From the NCBI GenBank assembly GCA_029990175.1, contig JARKIP010000051.1, positions 1,752,501 to 1,816,500 on the forward strand: 64,000 nt of DNA, read 5' to 3'. The translations under genes and the position numbers were made by a program. Shown here in pieces: positions 55,450 to 64,000 of this stretch (positions are counted from its first letter, which is position 1; every line of letters starts with the position of its first letter). The notes under the pieces are model-generated. The model was not told where the DNA came from and ran no database searches. It was given only the letters and a program-made list of their open reading frames with translations. The stretch comes from Petunia secreta (Eukaryota; Streptophyta; Magnoliopsida; Solanales; Solanaceae).

Positions 55450-56455
55450 ATAGTTAACCTAACTCATAACGAAATTACAACCTGCCAATATTAAGCTGGT
55501 TAGAAATATATTAAAAGAATAGAGGAGAAACTAAAAGCTCCACATCTAAGTGAGAAAAGAACCAACTGATAGATACTACTTACGGTAATTAACAACTAAG
55601 GGTGCTGACGAATAAAAAAATTAAAAGTTGAAAATCTATTAAAATTTTGCTTCTGAGAACTCTCGTAGGAATTGATGGAGAGGTGAAATCTATTTAAATT
55701 CATTGTATTTCAAGTATTTTTGTCCAGGTGGACTTCATATGCTATTTGAACTTTGTAGCCCGTTAAATATATAAATACAAATAAGGTTCTCTTGTTTTCT
55801 TGAACTATGAAACTGGATGTCCTAGCCTGTGAAGTATATGATTCCTAATGGAAGTTTAACTTTAATTGACGAATAAGAATCCTCCTATATTCCAAACATT
55901 AACGAGTAGTAATATAGTAACTTAATTATTAGGATTAATTTTGGAGAAAATAAATATAATGAATAGTATATAAAAATATAGTAAATGATAATTTTGTCTA
56001 TTGTAGAATCTTTTTAATGAAGAACAAAAAGTTCAATCAATATTTTCTAAGGGCCTTCGTGCTTTTAATGAGTAGTATAAATAGTCGAGTTGAAGACTGC
56101 TGCATTTGTACACAATACTGACACTCTAAAACAACGAATATATCTATCGTGATGGAGGAAATTAATGATGGAGTGTTACTAAAACTTACCATTGCAGTCT
56201 TTCTAACAGGATGATTCACATTTTGTAGATACAAATATATATGGTTCGATGTAATGCATTATTTAGTGGTCTTGGCCTTGCTTGGTGGAGCTAGTAGTTG
56301 CACTTTGGATTAATATTCTAGGATACTCCAAACCACATTATAAGAAGAAAACAAAATAGTTTTTGGTTTTTGTGAAAGAAAACTAAAAGACTATGCGATT
56401 AAATTGAAATATTGTGATAAAAAAATTGTTATTGATTGAAAGAATCATAAAAAAA
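55450..56455. other. AT-rich host DNA, no gene seen
   Basis: Continuation of the sequence interrupted at 43858. No protein-like frame, RNA gene or clear repeat end could be recognised. Confidence 0.5.
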
Positions 56456-56528
56456 TGGAGATGCAGGGGATCGAACCCTGTACCTCTCGCATGCAAAGCG
56501 AGCGCTCTACCATTTGAGCTACATCCCC
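56456..56528 (-). tRNA. tRNA-Ala (anticodon UGC)
   Basis: On the minus strand: acceptor GGGGATG/CATCTCC, D-arm GCTC/GAGC, anticodon stem CTCGC/GCGAG with loop TTTGCAT (anticodon TGC, plus-strand 56493-56495), T-arm CAGGG/CCCTG with TTCGATC. All stems pair and A- and B-boxes are intact. A T-rich downstream stretch (plus-strand A run 56449-56455) fits Pol III termination. Confidence 0.97.
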
Positions 56529-57025
56529 AGCTTTGTTTAAGGCTATATTTTTGTCATATTTAATTAATTAATCCTCACTTACAATGTTTCTTTAATTAAT
56601 TTGTCCCTGAAAAGAGTCAAATTTGTCATATACAATTTGAAGTTGTACAACTTTGTCCTTTCTTAGATTTTTAGTTTGTTTTATTAACCCTATTTTTAGG
56701 AAAAATAGAGTAATTTTAAATCAGAACTAAAAGTTGATGAATAAATTTGGACCCTTTTATTTTTTAATTGTGAGATCAGAGATGATTGGCAATTGCTCTT
56801 ATTTCTTTCAGTTACTGGGCCCCTTGCTATATCAATCTAGTAGCTGTGCTTCTTTATGTTTTCTAACAACCAAATTGGTTTACATATTCTAATTTTGACA
56901 GGAATTAATTGCTTTACCATTATTAGAAAGTGAAATGATCTTTAGTGATTGACCAACTATAAAGAAAACAAGATGTGGTTTAAAAGGAGTACACGAAGAA
57001 ATCGTACAATACAGAATTAAATAAG
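56529..57025. other. AT-rich intergenic DNA, no gene seen
   Basis: No coding, RNA or transposon signature recognised. Confidence 0.5.
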
Positions 57026-57029
57026 TTTC

Positions 57030-57277
57030 ATAAAGGATATCGTGATTCGGGTTTCGAAAGTCAAATAAGTTCTTTTTTGACCGTAATATTTTTATATGTC
57101 TTTTAAATATTTTAAATTAATAATTATTGTGACTTATAATACTTTTTATGTAGTTTCTAAATATATAAAATTTGTTCCAAAAAACATAATTACTATGTGT
57201 CCAACTTTACGGTCAAAATAAAAGAATTTGACTCTCGAAATTCGAAACATACAATCCTTTTTGGAATAGAGGGAGTA
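57030..57277. mobile_element. Degenerate Stowaway-like MITE
   Basis: The right end AATAGAGGGAGTAT has the Stowaway form. The complement of the right half (TTTCGA...GAGAGTCAAATTCTTTTATTTTGACCGTAA, in pieces) matches the left half at 57050-57095 (TTTCGAAAGTCAAATAAG, TTTTTTGACCGTAA), so the two arms are inverted copies. The left terminus is decayed and its position approximate. Confidence 0.65.
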
Positions 57278-57504
57278 TCATATATACAACAAATTAAAGA
57301 GAAACAATACATTTTATCAACATTTATGGAGTAGGTTCTTAAAAAAGATTTGGTTTTATAATCTTTTACAAATATTATTTTAATCGTACAATCAAACCTC
57401 TCTATAACAGTCCCTCGTTAGAACAACAGTATAACGACCTAATTTTCTACAGAACCAATTTTCATGTTTTATTTTATCTCTCTATAACATGATTCTACCT
57501 ATAG

Positions 57505-58393
57505 TATACCTGTCAATCAGGCCGGACCGGACCGGTAAAAGATTGCGGTCCGGGACAAGGAGGAAGCGGGTTGCGGGCCGAGCCGAACTTTAAAAAAAAA
57601 AGACTGGTTAGCTCGGACGGGTAAAAGACTGGTTTTTGGCCCACCGGTGGACCGGGCCGGATCGTTTTTTTCATAGAAAAATTCTACTATATATTGAGGG
57701 AAATTGAGACATACTTTTGTCAAGAATCATACAAAATATAATGTAGTATTTAGTCTATTTTAGAATCCCTCAATATGCTAATAGTATTAAAGATATTTTT
57801 AGCTTCATTAAGTACAACGAATGAACATATTCATTTACTATTTTTTCATTGCTAATCAAGAATATATATTAATTAAGTATTTTATACAACTTATCTTCTT
57901 AGTTGTAAGAGAATTTGATAGTCTCAGTTTCTCACTCTTGAGTTGTAGTATTAAAGTTGTATCTATTTGACTAAGCGTACTATAGTAATGATGAGATAGT
58001 ACTTAAAATAATAACAGTGACCTTTTACTTCATGAGTAGTGCATCAAATTAACATAGTGATTAAACTTGGTTTCCATCAATGAGTCAAAGTATATGATTC
58101 TCAAAATATTCGATCATTTCTTTCCTACTTTCACCGTCCTTCTCTTTTTATATAGGATTATATGTCCTTCCAATTGCAAGTACAAAGTGACAGGCTTAGC
58201 TAAAATATGAAAAAGAAAAAAGAAGAAAAAAATCGGACCGGTGCTTAATAGGCTAAGGGCCGAGCCGGGCTTCAATTTTTTGAAAAAAGACCGGTTCGGA
58301 CCGGACCGGTAATGGCCCGGTCCGGACCGGACTGGTACCGGGACCGGTGAGCTGACTCTTAACGGGCCGGTCCTGGCCCGATTGACAGGTATA
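57505..58393. mobile_element. hAT-type non-autonomous element, 889 bp, with GGACCGG subterminal repeats
   Basis: Perfect 8-bp target duplication ACCTATAG (57497-57504 and 58394-58401). Terminal inverted repeats TATACCTGTCAATC are perfect for 14 bases and extend imperfectly into GGCC/GGACCGG. Both ends are packed with GGACCGG, CCGGTCC and GGGCCGAGCCG copies, making ~200-bp GC-rich arms in an otherwise AT-rich region; the middle is AT-rich without a transposase. It sits in sequence rich in CTCTATAACAG/CTATAGTGG motifs that may be an older DNA transposon. Confidence 0.85.
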
Positions 58394-58401
58394 ACCTATA
58401 G

Positions 58402-59516
58402 CAGCACTGGTGTTCATTATAGCGGTACACTCTATATTAAATTATCTCTCTATAGTGGCTATAATTAAATATTGTGTAATAATATTTTGTAAGATATATG
58501 TTATGTTTAAAATACAATACAATATATTTATGATAATCATTCGTATTAACATAAATATATTATCTTTTTTTACATTCGTAACATTAATATGTTGCCTCAA
58601 CCTACGGTTACTTGGGACGAGATAGAAGAGTTAAATGTTAAGGTCTTAGAGCAAGGGAAAGCTATTGAATATCCTTTTGCTGAAAGTGGAAAAAAATCTT
58701 CGCCAATTCAAGCGTTATATTGTTACTAAGAGACTCTAATTTACGAAACAGCTTTACGTCAAACTTGATTTTTTTTTTTAGAATTTTAATTAATTTTAAA
58801 TGCATATGTTCCTTAAATTTTATTTTTTATTGGTATGATACAACTAGTTATAGATTTATTAATAATGTATTAACCTTTTCAATATTAAATAAATGAAATA
58901 TGAAAAAGTATTGAGATTTTATAGATTTATTAATAATGTATTAACCTTTTCAATATTAAATAAATGAAATATGAAAAACTATTGAAATTTTAAATTTAAC
59001 ATGTATTTTTTGCAAACTTTTTGACTATAACAACTAAATGAGATTTAAACGTCAAATGTCAGTATACATATATAACATCATCCGACACCACTAAATCAAA
59101 CTTTGTTGTTTAATATGTAAATAAAATTTTAAGAAAAAGCACGAAATTCCCCATAAAAATAGAGAATGACACCACTAAAATAAAAAGAATAGTAGTTGAG
59201 CTGATATAAGCACATGTATTTTAATTGCGGAGTCCAGGGTTCAAATCCTAGTAGTGGCAGCACCATACATAAAAAAATTTTAAGCTATATTCGACACCAC
59301 TAATGAAAATTCCTGTATAAAAAATGAAAAGTTAGGAAATCCTACGTTTATCATAAATAACTTATAAGATACATATGATAAGTTCACCTAAATTATAGAG
59401 ACTAAGTATAACACATTCTTCCTTAGTAAACAAATGTTTTCGTTTTAAATTATATTTTTGTACAAATTACAAATTGTTGATTTTGATAATGTCCACATTC
59501 CAAAATCCAGATTTCC
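58402..59516. other. Intergenic DNA with a 71-bp tandem duplication
   Basis: TAGATTTATTAATAATGTAT... repeats at 58851 and 58922 (period 71). CGACACCACTAA-type motifs occur near 59083, 59167 and 59290, and a B-box-like GGGTTCAAATCC at about 59230. A short frame near 58590-58725 (VTWDEIEELNVKVLEQ) has protein-like composition but no family I recognise. Confidence 0.5.
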
Positions 59517-59524
59517 TATATAAA
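59517..59524 (+). promoter_or_regulatory. TATA box of the UGT gene
   Basis: TATATAAA 56 bases upstream of the UGT start codon, a normal plant spacing. Confidence 0.7.
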
Positions 59525-60299
59525 GTCCCGGAGCTAAAGAAGCAGTAAGGCCTCAAAATAAACAAAAAGAGAAAGCAAAATGAGCAATTCCTCACATGTA
59601 CTAGCTTTACCATATCCTGCACAAGGACATGTTATTCCTTTAATGGAACTTTCCTTATGGTTAGTAAAAGAAGGTTTCAAAGTCACATTTGTCAACTCTG
59701 ACTTCAATCACAAGAGAGTCATCAAGGCATTGTCCAAGAACGATGATGATGTGCAGAATCTTATAAACTTCGTTTCAATTCCAGATGGATTGTGAAGATG
59801 ATAGAACAAATCTTAAGACGTTAATGGAAGCAGTTGGCAAGGTTTTGTTAAAACTTTTTTTTTTTAAATATAAAATATACATAAAATATTTATGCATGTG
59901 AAGTTATGTCTTACTATAATATAACCATTCTTTGATGTTTCTTCCCTATATATGGAGCACATATCGCTACTGAAATTAAAGGTGTTCTTGACATCTTTTA
60001 AGTTTATATTATTTATGTTCTTCAACAGGTCATGCCAGGAAAGTTAGAGGAACTAATTCGAGATATAAACGAATCAGAGGAGAATGGAATTTCGTGCATT
60101 ATAGCTGATCAGACCTATGGATGGCCTCTGAAAGTAGCAGAAAAATTTGGAATTAGAGGAGTAGCATTTTGGCCAGCTGCTGCTGCTACACTTGCGTTGT
60201 CAATGAGTTTATCTAAGCTCATTCAGGATGGAATTATAGACACAACTGGTAAGCTTCTGTTTTTACTTACTTAGAATATGTTGTAGTGAATACATGATA

Positions 60300-60550
60300 C
60301 TCCATCCGTCCCAAATTAGTTGTCGCATTCAGCTTTTTCACGCTCATTAAGAAAACCATTAAATAGACGGTATATTTTACTATGTTATACTTATTTAGTG
60401 TTTGACTATTAAATTTTATTGAGAATTCTTTTAATTATTAAGGATATAGTTGGAAAATATTAGTAATTTTAGTTTTGAAATCTTAAAGTGACAACTAAAT
60501 TGGAATACACCTCTTTTGTTAAAGTAACAACTAAAATGGGACGGAGAGAG
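60300..60550. mobile_element. Stowaway MITE in UGT intron 2, 251 bp
   Basis: Ends CTCCATCCGTCCCAAATTAG and ...TGGGACGGAGAGAG are inverted repeats of Stowaway type, flanked by TA on both sides (60298-60299, 60551-60552). Confidence 0.9.
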
Positions 60551-61356
60551 TATATACTTTGTATCCACTGACTTGGAATATTGAATCCGTGCATGAATTT
60601 TTGTGGATAAAATGATACTGATTTGGACTCATTGACTTACAATCTCAATTGGATCCATCAGTGGTTATTAAGTTAGTTATGTTTCATATAATGCCATGAT
60701 CATCTTACACAAATTTATCTTAACTATTAAAGTAATTTAGTATACTACAACTGCAGGAAAAATTTTGAAGGAAGAGATCATCCAATTATCACCAGGCATG
60801 CCCAATATGAACTCTGCAAACCTTGCATGGAACTGCTTTCCTGATCCAGCTCTGTGACCAATTGACAAGAAATATTGAGTTGATAAAATCTATTGATTGG
60901 GTGATATGCAATTCATCTAAGGAGATGGAGCCTGGTGCATTTACAATGTTCCCACAACTAACACCCATAGGACCACTTTTGGCAAGTAATCGACTAGGTA
61001 CGGTTGAAGTCCGACAAAAACACCATGTAGGCTTCTCTTTTTTTATGAGCCAAAAATGTGGTAAAAGTAATATACTTTTAATTATTTGATTATATTATGT
61101 TTCAACAGGCAAAACAACTGGTCACTTTTGGCCGGAAGACTCAGATTGCTTAATGTGGCTCGATCAACAGCCATGTAACTCAGTTATCTATGTTGCCTTT
61201 GGTAGCCACACAATTGTCAACAAAACTCAGTTCCAAGAACTGGCTCTTGGACTTGAATTATCGAATAGACGATTTCTATGGGTGGTTAGGCAAGATTTCA
61301 TTAAGGACATGGCCGACTCCAAGGTAAGATAATTGAAGACCCCCAATAAATTAATG

Positions 61357-62333
61357 GGAGATTTACACAAATATACAACCCTAACACCATATTTACAAAA
61401 AATAACAATACTTTATAACTTTACAAAGTATAACAATAGTTTTTTCACATTCCATATACAAATTTCAACAAAAACCTACAATTTAGGGTTTCATCTCCTT
61501 CTTCCTTACTTTTTCCCACCCATCACTGTCCGAAGGCTGCTGCCACCACTCACTAGCGCCGACCAGCCACCCCTGACCACCGAAAAGCCACCACCGGCCG
61601 CCGCTGCCACCACCGATTTTTTTTTTTTGATCTACAAGATGTAACATACAAAAATACAAATATATACATTGCAAAACTTTAAAAATTTTCTGTTTTGAAA
61701 CTATACACAACCAAATATACACAAACATACAAAAGCTATACACTGCACATACACAAAAATACAAATACAAATAACTATCCATTCTACACAAACATACAAC
61801 AACATACGCATATATACAAACACATACACATACAAAAAGGGGTGGATATAGACATTTATATACAAAATACAAAAATATACAAAGATAAATACGAATTTAT
61901 GTACAAAATACAAATATATACATAAACACACATATATACACATACAAAAAGGAAAAAAGAAAAAGAAGAAGAAAGGGAGCAGATCGGAAAAAACTCACCG
62001 GAAAAATACCAAAAACACACGTATTGGGGCTGCTCGCCACCATAGTGCAGCAGCGCCGCCGCGAGGGGCAGCGCCGCAACAGAGACGGGGAGCAGCAGAT
62101 TCGGCGAGGAACATGGAGAGAGGGGAAGGGGCAGCGATGGGTGGGGGCTGATGGAGGAGGGAGAGAAGGAGAGAGAAGAGAGGAAATTAGGGTTTAATGT
62201 TTGGGAGAGGGGAAATGATAAAATTGTTATGTGGGGTAATTAGGGAAAAGTATTGTTATGTATTATAAATATTCAAAAAGTATCGTTATGCGTAATTAAG
62301 CTATTAGGGTAGTCATGTGGTGTAAATTTTCCT
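61357..62333. mobile_element. Inverted-repeat element in UGT intron 4, possibly MULE-like
   Basis: The left end GGAGATTTACACAAATATACAA and the complement of the right end (AGGAAAATTTACACCACAT) match over about 25 bases with gaps; both continue to an ACCCTAA. Inside are a proline-rich GC segment (61500-61615), a TACAAAA/ATACACA-rich tract (61640-61950) and a purine-rich block (61950-62190). The mixture resembles the 1-3200 region. No target duplication was found, and no transposase. It enlarges the intron to 1471 bases. Confidence 0.5.
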
Positions 62334-62430
62334 ATATTAAACGCCCGGAAAATACTAATGTTATGTATAACAATACGGTGTGTCTAACATGGATGAAAAC
62401 AGTTTTTCGCTTCTCATGTACTGGTGTATT

Positions 62431-62472
62431 CCAACAACAACAACATATTCAGTAATATCTCACAAGTGGGAT
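62431..62472 (-). repeat. Fragment of a plant SINE (Au-like 3' part)
   Basis: CCAACAACAACAACATATTC followed by AGTAATATCTCACAAGTGGGAT resembles, in reverse, the conserved 3' region of a SINE family widespread in dicots. Truncated; identification from memory. Confidence 0.45.
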
Positions 62473-63262
62473 ATATGTATTGGTGTATTGGTTGGTAAAA
62501 ATATTTTATGCTTTTTTATTTGGTTGAGATCGTTGGAATAAGTGATCGAGTAAATCATCCTATATTTCTCTCTCTATTAAATTACTTAGCACATTTACCT
62601 CCATTTTATATTTTGGTTTCTCCTGCTCAATGTAATTTCACTTATGTCTCATTTTCTAATTTCAACTTAGTTTTCAAGAATTAGTTATTTCTTGTCTCAG
62701 TTTTTCTTTTTCAAAATCTTTGCTTTTGTCTTATTATTAGTGTATAAATTTTATGAAACCAAGTTTAAAGGCTCGTAATATAATTTGGTTCTAGGCCATC
62801 AATTCTATTGAGCCGCTCATGATCGAAGAAGCAGACAATGTTTATCCGAAAGGTTTTAGAGACCGGGTAGCCAATCGAGGGCGACTAGTCGGATGGACAC
62901 CTCAGCAAAAAGTGCTAGCCCATCCTTCAATTGCTTGTTTTTTGAGCCATTGTGGTTGGAATTCTACAATTGAAGGTGTAAGCAATGGTGTTCCATTTTT
63001 GTGTTGGCCTTATTTTGCTGACCAACTTTTCAACCAGAGCTATATTTGTGATGTTTGTAAAGTGGGATTGAGTTTTAATATAAATGAAAGTGGAATTATT
63101 GAAAAAGAGCAAGTTAAGAGTAAGGTGGATGAGCTACTTGGGAATGATAAGTTTAAAGCAAGAGCCCTGGAACTTCAATCAAAGGTGATTTCTAGTGTCA
63201 AACAAGGGTGTTCTAATAGGAATTTTTGTGATTTTGTTGCCTGGATGAAGAGGAATGGGTAG

Positions 63263-63384
63263 TCGTAGCTTGTAAGGGTTGTTGAAGATGTGGGTTATTC
63301 ATAAAAAGGTTGCTTTTAAGATTGGAAAGAGAAAATGTTTGCTTTTGAACTTTTGCTGAAAATAGCAAATATTTTGTCAATTAA
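63263..63384 (+). other. UGT 3' untranslated region
   Basis: Sequence between the UGT stop codon and a CACTA terminus; no separate feature. Confidence 0.5.
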
Positions 63385-63502
63385 CACTACAAGAAATTAG
63401 GCTTTGAACTTTTGCTTTTAAGATCCGGTCGTTAAAACTTAATTATAGCGGCCTAAATTTTTTCTCGATTGTACAGTTAATTTTTTCTTCAGCTATAATA
63501 TT
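63385..63502 (+). mobile_element. Terminus of a CACTA (En/Spm) transposon, truncated
   Basis: CACTACAAGAAATTAGGC is the typical CACTA terminal inverted repeat. It is preceded by TAA, which would fit a 3-bp target duplication, and followed by subterminal-type sequence (GGTCGTTAAAACTTAATTATAGCGGCC, in parts). It ends at 63503, where an LTR begins; the far end is not in the window. Confidence 0.75.
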
Positions 63503-64000
63503 TGATAAGGATCGAAATCAAAAAGACAAAAAGAACGATAAAGGGAACGAGACGCGTCTCGAACTCCCTACAAGATATCCACGGAGAACTTGTTCCGTAA
63601 AACCCCCGTATCGGTGTCAAGAAGAGCCTACGCTAAGCAACCACACTCGAATCGCACTCGAGACCTGCAAGTAGAATGATCGGGTGTCGGTTCGATAATC
63701 AACTAGGATCCGCTAGTAGATTCAAGCCAACAAAAAGGATTTCTTCATTACTAAGAGTCTCAACTCTATTCAACATTCAACAATAATTAAAGTAAGCTAA
63801 GGTTCAATGAAGACTATTGTAGTATTTATAGGCTTCACCTACACATTAGTGAAAGCCCCTAAGTATCCCCAAAGTGGGTTTAAATAACAAAGGCCACGCA
63901 TAGCTATAATAGTCAAAACATAGCAATTTAATGAGGTGTCCTGTCATGGTCTTCAGTGGAGTAGGCGCCCAGCCTACTCTACCAGGCGCCCCGCCTAGTC
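63503..64000 (-). repeat. Partial LTR (left edge) of another retrotransposon
   Basis: Begins TGATAAGGATCGAAATC on the plus strand, i.e. ends in CA on the minus strand. A minus-strand TATAAATA (63823-63830) with a leader toward 63503 supports a minus-strand LTR. No primer site adjoins the outer edge, so this is the outer end of a 3' LTR, the rest lying past the window. The right edge holds GC-rich repeats (GGCGCCCAGCCTAC, GGCGCCCCGCCTAG). Confidence 0.5.

Larger units (their letters stand above)
59580..63262 (+). pseudogene. UGT83A-like UDP-glycosyltransferase, five exons, two apparent frameshifts
   Basis: Family-1 glycosyltransferases move a sugar from UDP-sugar to small molecules in the cytosol. 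Exons: 59580-59841, 60029-60248, 60757-60997, 61109-61323 and 62795-63262, all with GT/AG borders. Exon 1 has the N-terminal HVLALPYPAQGHVIPLMEL acceptor-side motif with its catalytic-type His (GHVIP). Exon 4 has WLDQQPCNSVIYVAFGS. Exon 5 has the complete PSPG sugar-donor box, beginning GWTPQQKVLAHPSIACFL, then SHCGWNS, and ending WPYFADQ with the final Gln typical of UDP-glucose users. The sequence reads like UGT83A1. Two breaks: a loss equivalent to four bases near 59790 (premature TGA after FVSIPDGL) and a shift near 60830-60840 (TGA at 60856). Introns carry a Stowaway and a ~1-kb insertion. Either a recent pseudogene or a gene hit by assembly indels, since the rest is well preserved. Confidence 0.85.

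Overview
The window is nuclear DNA from a flowering plant, most likely a member of the Solanaceae. The basis is AT-rich, intron-bearing sequence with long gene-poor stretches, plant tRNA genes, Stowaway and hAT MITEs, SINE pieces of the kind common in Solanaceae, and large nested LTR retrotransposons. I could not run a similarity search, so family names rest on motifs and remembered family patterns.

Layout. 1-2.9 kb: about two and a half tandem copies of a ~1.2-kb AT-rich unit. 6.0-9.2 kb: a hAT MITE, a SINE-like piece and an intact intronless EXO70E-type exocyst gene (7151-9133), the only clearly intact ordinary protein gene seen. 9.8-10.3 kb: tRNA-Asn(GUU) and, on the other strand, tRNA-Pro(AGG). 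13.25-13.48 kb: a Stowaway MITE. About 14.7-22.1 kb: the left part of an Ogre/Tat-type element (long LTR, primer-binding site, and an ORF1 with a plant-mobile-domain-like fold and coiled coil, broken by two stops). 22.1-43.5 kb: a Sirevirus-like Ty1/copia element with decayed gag, pol and a 3' accessory ORF. Its 3' LTR is split by a 10.9-kb non-autonomous LTR element (32594-43493, target duplication ACCCC) that has no gag or pol and carries satellite-like tandem arrays. 43.9-55.4 kb: a young minus-strand Ty3/gypsy Tat-type element with 659-bp LTRs and GTTTT target duplications. It has an open gag-protease frame, a broken pol, a tRNA-like gene, and an antisense multi-exon gene with its own TATA box. 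56.5 kb: tRNA-Ala(UGC). 57.0-58.4 kb: a Stowaway-like repeat and a hAT-type MITE. 59.5-63.3 kb: a UGT83A-like glycosyltransferase gene in five exons, with two apparent frameshifts and transposons in its introns. 63.4-64.0 kb: a CACTA terminus cut by the end of another LTR element.

Relations. The Sirevirus insertion precedes the nested element that splits its LTR. The gypsy element's LTRs differ at only about six of 659 positions. Three autonomous-type retroelements here each carry an unrelated-looking accessory ORF with the same plan: a globular plant-transposon-type domain, a charged region, and a coiled coil. The strongest candidates for a second look are the antisense spliced gene with its own promoter, the UAG-CAA-UUA junction between gag and pol, the internal tRNA-like gene, and the higher-order tandem array in the nested element.
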